Shown piece after piece: positions 1-9,215 of a DNA stretch of 64,000 nt (position 1 is its first letter; each line of letters opens with the position of its first letter). The DNA is from Henricia sp. BOLD:AAB3569. Lineage: Eukaryota; Echinodermata; Asteroidea; Spinulosida; Echinasteridae. A program made the translations under genes and the position numbers. Location: contig JBBELK010000058.1 of NCBI GenBank assembly GCA_037783545.1, forward strand, positions 2,405,700 to 2,469,699. Direction: 5' to 3'. A model generated the notes under the pieces. The model was not told the DNA's origin. It saw nothing but the letters and a program-made list of their open reading frames with translations, and did no database searches.

Positions 1-88
1 ACAAGGTCTGAAGCCATAATCAACTTCTTAATTCTTTCCAACGTTTTTAAGTGTCATCGAGACCTGAAAATACCCAAAATAATATTAC

Positions 89-249
89 CTGCCGACAAAA
101 TTTTCAAGAACGGAGCTTTTTCCTGCACTCTGCCCGCCCACAACAGCGATTTGCGGCAAGTCGAGAGTGCTACCCAGTCCAATCGAAGCAAAAGCATCTT
201 GTAATTTATTAACGATGGGTATAAGGTCTTCCATTCCATGGTTACCCAT
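89..249 (-). CDS. DNM: Dynamin, first coding exon (gene continues beyond the left edge)
   Basis: Conventional dynamin, the large GTPase that assembles around the necks of endocytic pits and drives membrane scission. Read from the ATG at 249-247, this exon gives 53 codons plus two bases of an Arg codon and ends at a GT donor (intron begins at 88). The protein opens [20 protein letters not shown] and reaches the G1/P-loop GGQSAGKSS at residues 38-46, followed by VLENFVGR. This is the invariant start of the dynamin GTPase domain, and the family gene also breaks after this Arg. The frame is short and easy to overlook because a longer meaningless frame overlaps it. Later exons (rest of the GTPase domain, middle, PH, GED, proline-rich) must lie to the left. 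I cannot separate DNM1, DNM2 and DNM3; invertebrates usually have one gene. Confidence 0.95.
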
Positions 250-491
250 CTTAGCTCATTTGTAGCCTGTGGTAATTCAGGAAAAATCTGATTTTGTACG
301 CGTTTTTGCACTGCAAAATATTTTACGTTGACGTTCCCGTCGACCAGTGTTGACTGGAAAAATGGCCTCCCACTTCCCGAGTTTGCGCAGTGAGCCTACT
401 GCTCATACTAGTCGGTTGCTCAGAATGTTGGTTGCTTTGAATGCGCATTTACGAACAGGAGACTAGACTAGTCGTAAAGGACGTTATGCAA

Positions 492-499
492 TGACGTCA
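492..499. promoter_or_regulatory. Palindromic CRE (TGACGTCA) upstream of dynamin
   Basis: A perfect CREB/ATF site lies about 245 bp upstream of the dynamin start codon. It sits in a stretch without detected repeats, followed by G-rich DNA at 540-620. The position suits a proximal promoter, but the site alone does not show function. Confidence 0.3.
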
Positions 500-860
500 T
501 TTTTACACGGAACAATGATAAAGTCAACAAAAACAGGCACACGTAGGGGTGGGGCTTTAGCTAGGGCCGGGGAGACGGAGGAGGAGGGGAGGGTGTGGGG
601 TTAGGGGAGGGGACAGGCCATGGGGACACTTGCTGCAAAGGAGGGCTAAAAGTGGCACGAGAATAAACTTCTATTAATATCATTTTTCCTGGTTATACTT
701 ATCAGCAATCGTTGCTGTATGACTCGTCAGCATGGAAATAATCAATTATTGATTCAATCATGTCAATGTTCTGCTTCATAATTCAGTCTTTAGAAACAAA
801 AACCTATTATTTTAACGGATCCAGTCATGGTTAATGTCGCGAAAACATGCCTCATTTCAT

Positions 861-1104
861 AGGCGGATCCAGAACATTTTTTAGGGGGGGTTGGGGGGGG
901 GGGGGGGGGGGGGGGGTGTGCTGAGAGCCCAAAGTTTTTCAAAACTCCCGTCTCTGGACTACTACCATATGGAAAGGGGAGTGCCTTCTTCCCCCTTTCT
1001 TCCTTCTCTCTGCCTAAGCTTCCTTCTCTATGTTTTTTTAAAAACAATTTTAGGGGGAGGGGAGCTATAGCCCCCTCAGCCCCATCCCCTGGATCAGCCA
1101 ATGC
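861..1104. mobile_element. Degenerate 'GGCGGATCCAG' terminal-repeat element with a long G run
   Basis: The ends read GGCGGATCCAG (862-872) and, inverted, CTGGATCAGCC (1090-1100). The interior has about 30 nearly uninterrupted G from 884 and a pyrimidine-rich strand further on. The ends resemble those of the elements at 14375-15097 and 34189-34507, so this is probably a decayed non-autonomous DNA transposon. No coding capacity is visible. Confidence 0.45.
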
Positions 1105-1137
1105 AGTTGCGGCATGGAGCAAGTTGGAGCTGCGAAA

Positions 1138-1280
1138 ATAGACCGTATCGAATAGCCGCCATTTCGTGGGGCACCTTTTGTGACTTAAACCGTTCAACAA
1201 TGGAAGCACAATATGTGCAAACATGTCCTCAAGGAACAAAAAAACTGCCCTACGAAATGGCGACTCGATATACGGTCTAT
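1138..1280. mobile_element. 143-bp MITE with about 35-bp terminal inverted repeats
   Basis: The left end ATAGACCGTATCGAATAG and following bases (1138-1173) match the inverted right end, which finishes ATACGGTCTAT at 1280. Both arms contain CGCCATTTCGT-like sequence. The arms make up half of the element, as in a foldback MITE. Confidence 0.7.
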
Positions 1281-1575
1281 AGACAACTACAGTTCGACTA
1301 CTTTACTTCAAACTTTTTTGAGTGATTTCCCGGAGTAATTTAATCAGTCGAACTTGCTCAATGTTGCACCAAGTGCCCTTGCTTTGTTTGATGCTGGCCA
1401 TTAATTTTGTTTGCAAGCTTTCCATTTTGCCTAAATCGCCTAGGATTTTCTGTTAAGCGCACTTGTGACAAAGCGCCTAACTTACACAACATAAACATGA
1501 TGACCGTAGAAAACTTCCCCTGAAATGGTTTTGTCTAAAGTGCTATAGTCTTTGAGAAATGAGTAAAACAATTAG

Positions 1576-1795
1576 TTTTCGTCTCATGAGACGAAAATTC
1601 AATTCCCCCCAAAACCCTTTCGCCCAAGTGCCATTTCGCCCCCAAACCACTTCGCCCGAGTGCCATTTCGCCCCAAATCACTTCGTCCAAACACTACATC
1701 ACCCAAATGCTACTTCGTCCCTAAACCACTTCGTGCACAGGCCGTGGTTCAGGGCGAAATGGTTCAGGGCGAAGTGGTTTTGGGGCGAAATGACT
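1576..1795. repeat. Foldback repeat built from TTCGCCC blocks, with a perfect 22-bp palindrome at its edge
   Basis: From 1600 there is a run of degenerate blocks ending in TTCGCCC with CCAAA or CAAGTG spacers. From 1741 the same blocks occur inverted (GGGCGAA with ATGGTTCA or GTGGTTTT spacers). At 1576-1597 a perfect palindrome is centred on CTCATGAG. The region can fold on itself. It is probably a transposable-element remnant with sub-repeats; no gene is visible. Confidence 0.6.
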
Positions 1796-1804
1796 GCAAA
1801 CCAT

Positions 1805-1935
1805 TTTTTGACTGTTTTCTCAAAAGTTAGACGAAGTACGTAGCTGGTTTTTGCTCAGGTTGGTTTTAATCATGCATATCTTCAATCACACAGGGGAATA
1901 AAACTATTTGTAACAGTTTACCAATCATGTATAGG
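1805..1935 (+). repeat. Repeat family R1, fragment
   Basis: A diverged fragment of the family seen at 4690-5125, 6355-6625 and (inverted) 35560-35720. The shared landmarks are a TTTTCTC motif, then TGGTTTTT, then a CAATCACA block, then AACAGT. Confidence 0.5.
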
Positions 1936-1939
1936 CCTA

Positions 1940-3150
1940 CTATCTTTATTAAAGCGCCTCTATTTTTTATTTCTTTTTCAAAGCGCATTATGGTGCTTTT
2001 ACAGCTAATTAACAACTGTATTAAATTACTAGCAGCGCTCAAAAAAATTAAATGAATACCTTTTGCATAATAAAATTCATCTTTCACCCGGGAGATCGTG
2101 CGTGGCCAGCGCATTTTCTAGCCATCTCTAATGAAGTTTAAGATCCACGGAACCGTCTTGTCACTGAACGAATAAGGTTACAGTTATTTCCCGAAAGCCA
2201 CGGCATCGAAAGGATGTTTGTGAAATGTAGCTTTGGAACATGAAACTTGGAGAATCGTGTGCCAAACTGTAAAATGGGAATACGGAGCCGATAAAGCATC
2301 AACCCCGTGGCTTAAAGCCCTGCATTTCATCATTTGCAGTGATCACAAATTTTACTTTGACTTTGACTAAAAGTGTTGATAGCGATGGTAACAAACACCA
2401 CAGTATTCTTATCCCGTGAAAATGACACCTTTGTGGGAGAATTACTTTTGTCTATACTGAAGGTGCAAACGATTTTTTTACTATTCATTTAACACAAAAA
2501 CCATGGAGCGTGATCCAAAACTGGTAAACACCGGATAAAAATTTCACAATTTCTTAATGTAATCCATTTGAAAATAATACCTCGAACAGCAAAGAAATAT
2601 CCATATCTTACAATCATATTACAAAAATTAACAGAATAAATTTGGCTTGGAACACTGTGCCATCACATTTTCAAGAAATGGTTGAAATTGCATGTAAACA
2701 AATTATGTTTTATTTTTAAATTTTGTTAATTGCCCGTCCCTCACGCATAAAAACAACCTCTGCATAAAACCGTAAAGTCAATTTCAACGTGATAAGCAGG
2801 TAAACATACAGGTTCACTTTAGTTTTTATTGTTGTATCGACTAAAGAAAGGCATTTGTCTCTTAATTTCCGTCTCTTACGTGAGGGACGGAATTGGATTA
2901 CGCTCTGCATGGTTAAGGTTTTCTGAAGTGGCTGAAATTTCTACAAGGCAGTTTATCAACATTATTCTTTAGTTATGTAATGCTGTTGTCCTGTTTTTCA
3001 AAGTTTTCAAACCATGCATGTAATCTGGCTCTATATGCATTATCCATCGGGACAGTTCCAGGCGAGTTCGGTAGGCGTGGTTTAACTGATTGCACTCGCT
3101 GTGATTGGCAGCATAATTTCGCCTTGAGCTGAGCTAGCTTGAGATACCTG
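1940..3150. other. Intergenic DNA, no gene seen
   Basis: AT-rich DNA without a convincing frame or exon. A stretch near 2955-3010 (around GTAATGCTGTTGTCCTG) is similar to 26690-26750 in a SNAPC4 intron, so part of it is repetitive. Confidence 0.5.
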
Positions 3151-3159
3151 TGTACTACA

Positions 3160-3799
3160 ACAGAGCATCTCTTTTCTCATTTCTGCACGCGACGAAACAC
3201 GCGATGGATGTATTTTTACGGGATTTCGGCGCCGCGTTTCCATCCCACGCACTGCAATTTTACTCGAACTGATTACGGTTTATCTAGGGTTAAATAACGC
3301 CTCCATTTGCCACACCGATCCGATGAGATGCTCCATTATGATGATAAAAAAGGTAAGTCATTTGATTAAGCACACTTTTAATTGACTTGTATAACAGGCC
3401 ACATTAATTTATTAATTTGCAAACGAAAAAAAGTGCAACCAAGTCACAGAAATCACATTTCAGTGTACGTGCCACTTCAATAATTAAATTTCCAGTTCAA
3501 TTATTTCCTTTAAACTCCTTTTATATTTGTGCAAATGTATATACACCAATAATACAAACGTTTCAATTATTATTGTAATGAGTTTTATAATTTAATGTTG
3601 TATTGTATTCACCAACGAGTAGGCCTACCGTTTAAATACCCTATATGTAGTGCGCCTGCAAAATAATATAAAGTTTATAAAGTAGGCTAAACCAACTATA
3701 GAGCGTGCGATCGAATTTTAAATATATTTAACGTTCTGTCTTTCAGGCATGGTAGCTTGCGAGGAACATTTGAAAGCTAAAAAGTAAACATCAGAGGTG
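3160..3799 (+). other. Possible untranslated first exons on the plus strand
   Basis: A strong donor AAAAAAG/GTAAGTC ends a candidate exon at 3352. A candidate 53-bp second exon at 3747-3799 is bounded by TTTCAG/GC and GTG/GTAAGT. The second exon holds only a 12-codon frame that stops before the donor, so neither looks coding. DNA just upstream (3050-3150) is less AT-rich and has an inverted CCAAT box in TGTGATTGGC. They could be 5' exons of the gene starting at 9216, transcribed divergently from dynamin. This rests only on splice-site quality and position. Confidence 0.3.
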
Positions 3800-4333
3800 G
3801 TAAGTTTGTTTTGCTTACTTATTTAATTTACTTATAGTTTCTGTAAACTTTGAGCAATCTTCGAGGAGGGGATTCTATAAATTTTGGAATTCCCAAAGCC
3901 TAGCTTTCCCAGGTTATTCAATTACTCCAGGGGGCCTGTGCAAATAACAAGTCATTCCTGAAGAGATTTGAAAATATTTTCTTTTTTAAAAGCTTCTGTA
4001 AGCCAATCTTTAGATATTGACACGGTCACATTTCACAGTGCCACCGTGATTTTTTATGTTCGCTTAAAATTCAATGCACGACAAACGCCAACCAAGTATC
4101 TCGAGATTGTACTCTCACTGACCAACGCTGAGAGATAGCGAAAGTACACGTTCCTCGTTGCTCGGTCTCTCGGCTATGTTCTGTTGTTAAACTCAGGCCA
4201 ACGGCTACCACTGCACTTTAGTCAAGAGTTGAAGTCGGTCGGTTGAGCATTCCACGAAATTCCCCCACCAAGGACAACGAGATTATTTCGAAATTTTGAA
4301 GAGACAACGATTAATTGTAAGCACATCAAACCA

Positions 4334-4667
4334 TTAAAGGAGCGTGACCAGATCCCATTTTTGACGCCCCCATTTTCCCCATATCATGTGTCATATTTTT
4401 CTCATTACCATTCTGAAATTTCGCACCCCCCCCCCCCCCCCCCCCCTCCCCACCCCCACCCCCTCCCCCAATCCGTACTATTTCCGGGGATATCGTAAAA
4501 GATCTACCGAAGTTTAGTAAACTAATGTATCTGGTTCCATAAAGCAGTGCAATGATTACACCAACCTTTTTGCTTCCACATCCAAATTAGAGATAGTATT
4601 TCAGGGATGTATTTTATATGATTGTTAGGTTAGAAACGAGATCCAATTTTTGATCACGCTCCTTTAA
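4334..4667. mobile_element. TTAA-flanked MITE (family M1), copy 1
   Basis: The element is flanked by TTAA on both sides, with inverted ends AGGAGCGTGACCAGATC (from 4338) and GATCACGCTCCT (to 4663). A C run at 4427-4446 interrupts the left half. TTAA target duplications are the hallmark of piggyBac-type transposition; no transposase is present here. Confidence 0.75.
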
Positions 4668-4689
4668 CGTCCAGCTAGCAACATTCCTT

Positions 4690-5125
4690 TAAAGGCTGTA
4701 TACAGGATTTGCTGTGTTCCAAAATTTTATTCAACCATTTGACCGAAAATAGAAGTAGTTACAACTGTCCAACTCGAAGTAAAGTGGTTCTAACTGTCCA
4801 ATGTAATAATTCCGCCTGGGATGCTGTCTTTTTTTAGAAAACGGTGATTAAAGATAAATTTACATATATAAGTGTGTGTGCACACGCATGAATTTACAGC
4901 CCCCATGTGAACCAAACTAGGCCACTGACCACCTTGGTATTATGACCCCTCGTTCCGTATACAGTGGAACTAGCCTAAATGGGACGGTGGGTTCGCACAA
5001 TTTCTTGAAAGCATCGCTACAGGTTTTTTTTTTCTCGGAACGTGCAGGTACTGAGCTATCTTATACACAGGTTGGTTTTTATCATACCTCAATCACATGT
5101 GAAGATAATGTCGTTTTTAATACGT
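4690..5125 (+). repeat. Repeat family R1, longest copy
   Basis: Directly follows MITE M1 copy 1. It shares an ordered series of blocks with 6355-6625: TGTATACAGG, TTCAACC, a TTTCTTGAAAGCAT block, a TTCTC.GAACGT block, TGGTTTTT.TCATAC and ACATGAAGATAA. In both places M1 abuts R1 at the same point, so M1 may have inserted into R1 before the pair spread. Confidence 0.6.
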
Positions 5126-6015
5126 TGTAGTTTTCCAATTCTGCAATCTTTCTATAAGAATGCAATAACATCCACTTTAGTACTTTTAGGTTGTATGACT
5201 GAAAAAGCCATTTTTCGGAAACCGAAGTTGTTTTGTTTGCCCCAATTGCCACTAAAAGTATTTTCTTACACTGCGAGGTTAAAACCTAATTATTTGCTAT
5301 CTTGCAATACTGGAATCGACAAGACTGACTGCATGCTTCTAAAAAGAATGAAACAGAGGCACAAACAAGTTAAACTTACAAGTGGTCTAGACATTGTCAA
5401 CAAGTGAATACACTTGTTTTGTACTCGTAAGTGCTTTTCGAGGCTAATCGAGGGACGTTGCGAGGGAACCGTGTTTACTGCAGTAAGAATGGGGAGGGCT
5501 CGTTGAGGAGAGCAGGCTAGGCACGCACGTAATTCACGTTCAGTTTGAAGTGTGCGATGATGTGCACGATAGAGCATCCATGAGAACCTTTATTGAACCA
5601 GAGGATATCTCCATGGCAACCTAAAGCCTTCATTCACAGCAGACGGATGGGAAAAATCCGGGTCTTTTCCCCGAGATATACTTTAAATCACAGTACACCG
5701 GTCATAACGGACAGTGAGTCAGTGACTGCGGAAAACATCCGGTTCGGGCGATATTGTAATCTTTATGATTGATCACGAAGACTTCGTGGACATTTTACAG
5801 AAATTCAATTATTTATGGTCCCTGGAAGCAGTCGGGAATGTATTTTGTAGCAGTTTCTCATGTTCACAGTGGAATTTTATTTTTAAATATTTTTTCCCAG
5901 ACGACGATCTTTCTAATTGTCTTATTCTGTTGGGATACATTCGACAAAATGGACACATGCTTAAACACATGTCGTTATCGGCAAATCGGGAACTCAACAC
6001 TTCATTCAGCCCAGA
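5126..6015. other. Intergenic DNA, no gene seen
   Basis: Short overlapping frames occur in both directions here, but none has splice context or recognisable protein content. Confidence 0.5.
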
Positions 6016-6352
6016 TGAAGGAGCGTGACCAGATCAAAAACTGGATTTCGTTCCAACCTAACGATTACGTAAAAAAGATTCCCCAAAATACTATCCATGC
6101 AATCCCAAATTTGGATGTGAAAGCAAAAATGTTGGTGTAATCACTGCAGCACTGTTTTATGTAACCGGAAACATTAGTTTACTAAACTTCGGTGGCGTGG
6201 ATCTTTGACGATATCCTTGAAAATATACGGATTTAGGGCGCGAAATTTCAGAATGGTAATGAGAAAAATATGACAAATGATATCGTATCAAAAATCTCAA
6301 CACCCATATAAATGAGGGGGTAAAAAATGTGATCTGGTCACACTCCTTTATA
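6016..6352. mobile_element. MITE family M1, copy 2 (inverted relative to copy 1)
   Basis: Ends GGAGCGTGACCAGATC (from 6020) and GATCTGGTCACACTCCTTTA (to about 6350). The interior matches the reverse complement of copy 1, including the CAGAATGGTAATGAGAAAAA segment. Short frames inside it are accidental. Confidence 0.7.
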
Positions 6353-6354
6353 AA

Positions 6355-6625
6355 GTCTGTATACAGGTTTTGCAATGTCCCACAAATTTGTTCAACCGTT
6401 TGACTAGAAAACCGTACTCAAATGGAAGATAGAAGTGGTTTCAACTTCATGGATAGAACTGCGGCTTCGTACACTTTCTTGAAAGCATGGTCACATTTAA
6501 AAAAATTGTTTTCTCAGAACGTGGATGAGGTACTTGACTGAATTGTACATCTGGTTTTTTGTCATACACATCCCCAACCACACATGAAGATAACGCCATT
6601 TGCAACAGTATTGTTTTTTTCAAAC
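6355..6625 (+). repeat. Repeat family R1, copy beside M1 copy 2
   Basis: Aligns block by block with 4690-5125 and likewise starts immediately after an M1 element. It ends around a CACATGAAGATAACGCCATT block. Confidence 0.6.
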
Positions 6626-9140
6626 CTGTAAATAACCGAACACCTACCACCGACATGTATCAGTTCGAGTACCGAACTTGCAGATGGGTTTTTTTCTTTC
6701 TTTCAAACAAGTTTAAAATCGCGAACCTACCTTCTCACAAACGATGATCCCTATAACCAATACCTGATGGTAACGATCACAAATAGTGGCAAATATCCTC
6801 ACCATTATTAAAGGATATTTCCGAGGCAGTGCATGGAAGTAAGTACTCGTTTGGCATGATTTCCACTGGTATTAAATAAAAGCATATAGGTCGAGAAATA
6901 CACCCTTGTAGACATTTCAGCCACATACACTATGAACATCTAACAATGGAAATTGGGCACACACCATTGTTACTAACAATGGGGTTACAATGAACATGTA
7001 CATGTTTTTGCTCATAGTGATATGCAGTAATACTTCAGAAAACCTGAAAAATCCAAGTACGGTTTTTGTGCACGAATGAATGGCTCAAAAAATCACATAC
7101 AGGCGATCTTTGGAGATTCAAACAATGTTGTAATTTTTCTCATGAATGGGGGCAATTCATACTGCAGAGGAAATAATTTCACAGGATGATTACTACCATT
7201 ACCATCTTGATAACAAGTAAACTTAAAGATGATAATTCAGAATTAGGGTAATTACCAAACAAGTAGACTACCTTTAAATCGCTCCGTTTTATCATTTCCG
7301 TGTTGTAGGCCTATCATCTTTTATAGAAAAGAAATAGATCGTGTATCACTGCTCCTCCCGCCTCTAATTAGCCGCGACGAGGATAAGTCATACTTCACTA
7401 ACCCTGGACTTCGATCACGCATGTAGATGAATTAGTGCGCATAATGTATTAACCTAATTCACGGCAATACAAAAGTATAGGCCTATATACGGAAATCTCG
7501 GACACAAACTGCAATTATAGTAAAATATAAAGGGATATGGGAGGATAGAGATGGTCTGCTAGTATTCTCTCTTTGCACGGACGGTCATATCGAGGCTAGG
7601 CTCTGCGTGCAAGAACAATGACTCCCTCGCGTCGCCATTAATTTTCGTACTCGAATTATACTCTAAAGTAATGCTGGCGCATACTATTTGTATATTTAAA
7701 AAGAAATACCCGCTTTAGTTTTGTCCAAAGATAAATCCAACTGCACTATACGTGAGGGATTTCTCTTGTATAGGTCTAACGAGTGAAAATTTATTGACAT
7801 GACATAGTCAAGACAGACAATATGGCTTTAAAAGCATCACAAAAATACACGTACAGTATACGCAATAACGCGTGATAAATAAGGTTGTTGAAGTGAAATG
7901 AGTAAAGACGAGAAGTACAAGTAACAAATTTGTACCCACTCTTGACCGTGTTTAAGGTACACTCCTAGCCGGTCGCAAGGCACCGAACAGGTCCCTTTGG
8001 GACGCCGAGAGTTGCGCTGTCTCTGCACGGTGTGGTAACAGACACGGGTCGCTGAGACAACACGAGACACCGTACGATGTGCATCCAATTCCCATCTGAA
8101 TTTATTCGTTCACCTCCTGAAAAGATACTTTAAAGGATCAGACCTTATTCTCGACAATCCTTAGGTTGATTTTCTTTTGGCTCGGCACTGCAGAAAAAAA
8201 TTGACAACAGCGTCATCGCATGTACCGAGACGAATTACAAATAAAGTGCAATATACGCACGCACTGGGATTTTTTGAGACACATTTATTTAATGTTATTT
8301 ATTAGTATATATAATTATTTTTAGCTCAAATAATCTAACAATTTTTCGGTGTACGAGATGGTGAAAGGAAATAGAAACGGCGTCGGTTTGTCTATACTCT
8401 CTCCAAAACCCATTAATTCCATAAAACTTCCAATAATGGTTACAGAAACCGAATGATTTAATAAAGTATAGGCATTCCTTGTTGTAAAGTGGGACCTAGC
8501 ACGAAACCACTGGGGACATTCGATACGACTAGCCGGAAGATGGCAGTCAACGGCTGTGAAATGGACCACACGCAGCCGCAACCACTCGTTAGTTCCGAGG
8601 GTTCTTATAACCATGTTGCCAAGGAAATTGCAAGGCATGAGTTCAGACGTCGATGTTTCACAGACGGTTCGATGATACCGAACCTTTGCGGCGGTTTTTA
8701 AGGCCTGGCCGCAGGGGGAATTTCAAGGGAAAGATAATGCTTATCCGTCTTCGTGAATAATTTAGCGAGAATTTCTTGAGAGATTTAATCTAGTGCAACG
8801 AACTGGCACTGCTGATGAGGTTAAGCAACAGGGAACGAAGCTTTAAAAGTAATTTAACCGAGTGACAGTAACTAGTAGATAATGCTCAATAAATGTTACG
8901 TCGGACAAAGAGTGAATAATTTTCAGAAACAAATGCCATATGGATTCTTGAAACAATGCGTATAATATACAATTCGGCGAGCGGACTACTGGTAAACATG
9001 TGAAGCCATAATCATTTTTAACGACCCGATTAAAGGTTTTACGCCGGAAATGGTAGCCAATTAATGCGAAATGCCAATTAGTGCTGTTCCTTGTCTTCGC
9101 AGGGTTTCGCCTCTCAGTCTTCCTGCATTCAGTCACGTAG
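6626..9140. other. Intergenic DNA, no gene seen
   Basis: Nothing with coding character plus splice context was found. One segment (7157-7250) is repeated in inverted orientation at 30855-30935. The interval 8480-8720 is less AT-rich and carries a 70-codon frame, but lacks a donor site and shows no recognisable domain. Confidence 0.45.
7157..7250. repeat. Dispersed repeat shared with a SNAPC4 intron
   Basis: The segment around ACCATCTTGATAACAAGTAA and a neighbouring CAGGATGATTACTAC block occurs inverted at 30855-30935. Only these two copies are visible in the window. Confidence 0.5.
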
Positions 9141-9144
9141 GACA

Positions 9145-9150
9145 TATAAA
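9145..9150 (+). promoter_or_regulatory. Possible TATA box (TATAAA) for the gene at 9216
   Basis: TATAAA lies 66 bp before the start codon at 9216, which would place transcription start near 9175 with a 5' leader of about 40 nt. This is an alternative to the spliced upstream exons proposed at 3160-3799. Confidence 0.3.
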
Positions 9151-9215
9151 CTGGTTGCGGTGATCGTCTTTGCAACGACTGAACTGTGCTTACAGTGTCT
9201 AAATATCCAGTCGAC

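Noticed and set aside
790-1239. A 149-codon minus frame with a Pro run
   Set aside because: It reads through a G homopolymer and two inverted-repeat elements.
8489-8701. A 70-codon plus frame in a less AT-rich stretch
   Set aside because: No splice donor, no recognisable domain and no connection in phase to the exon at 9216.
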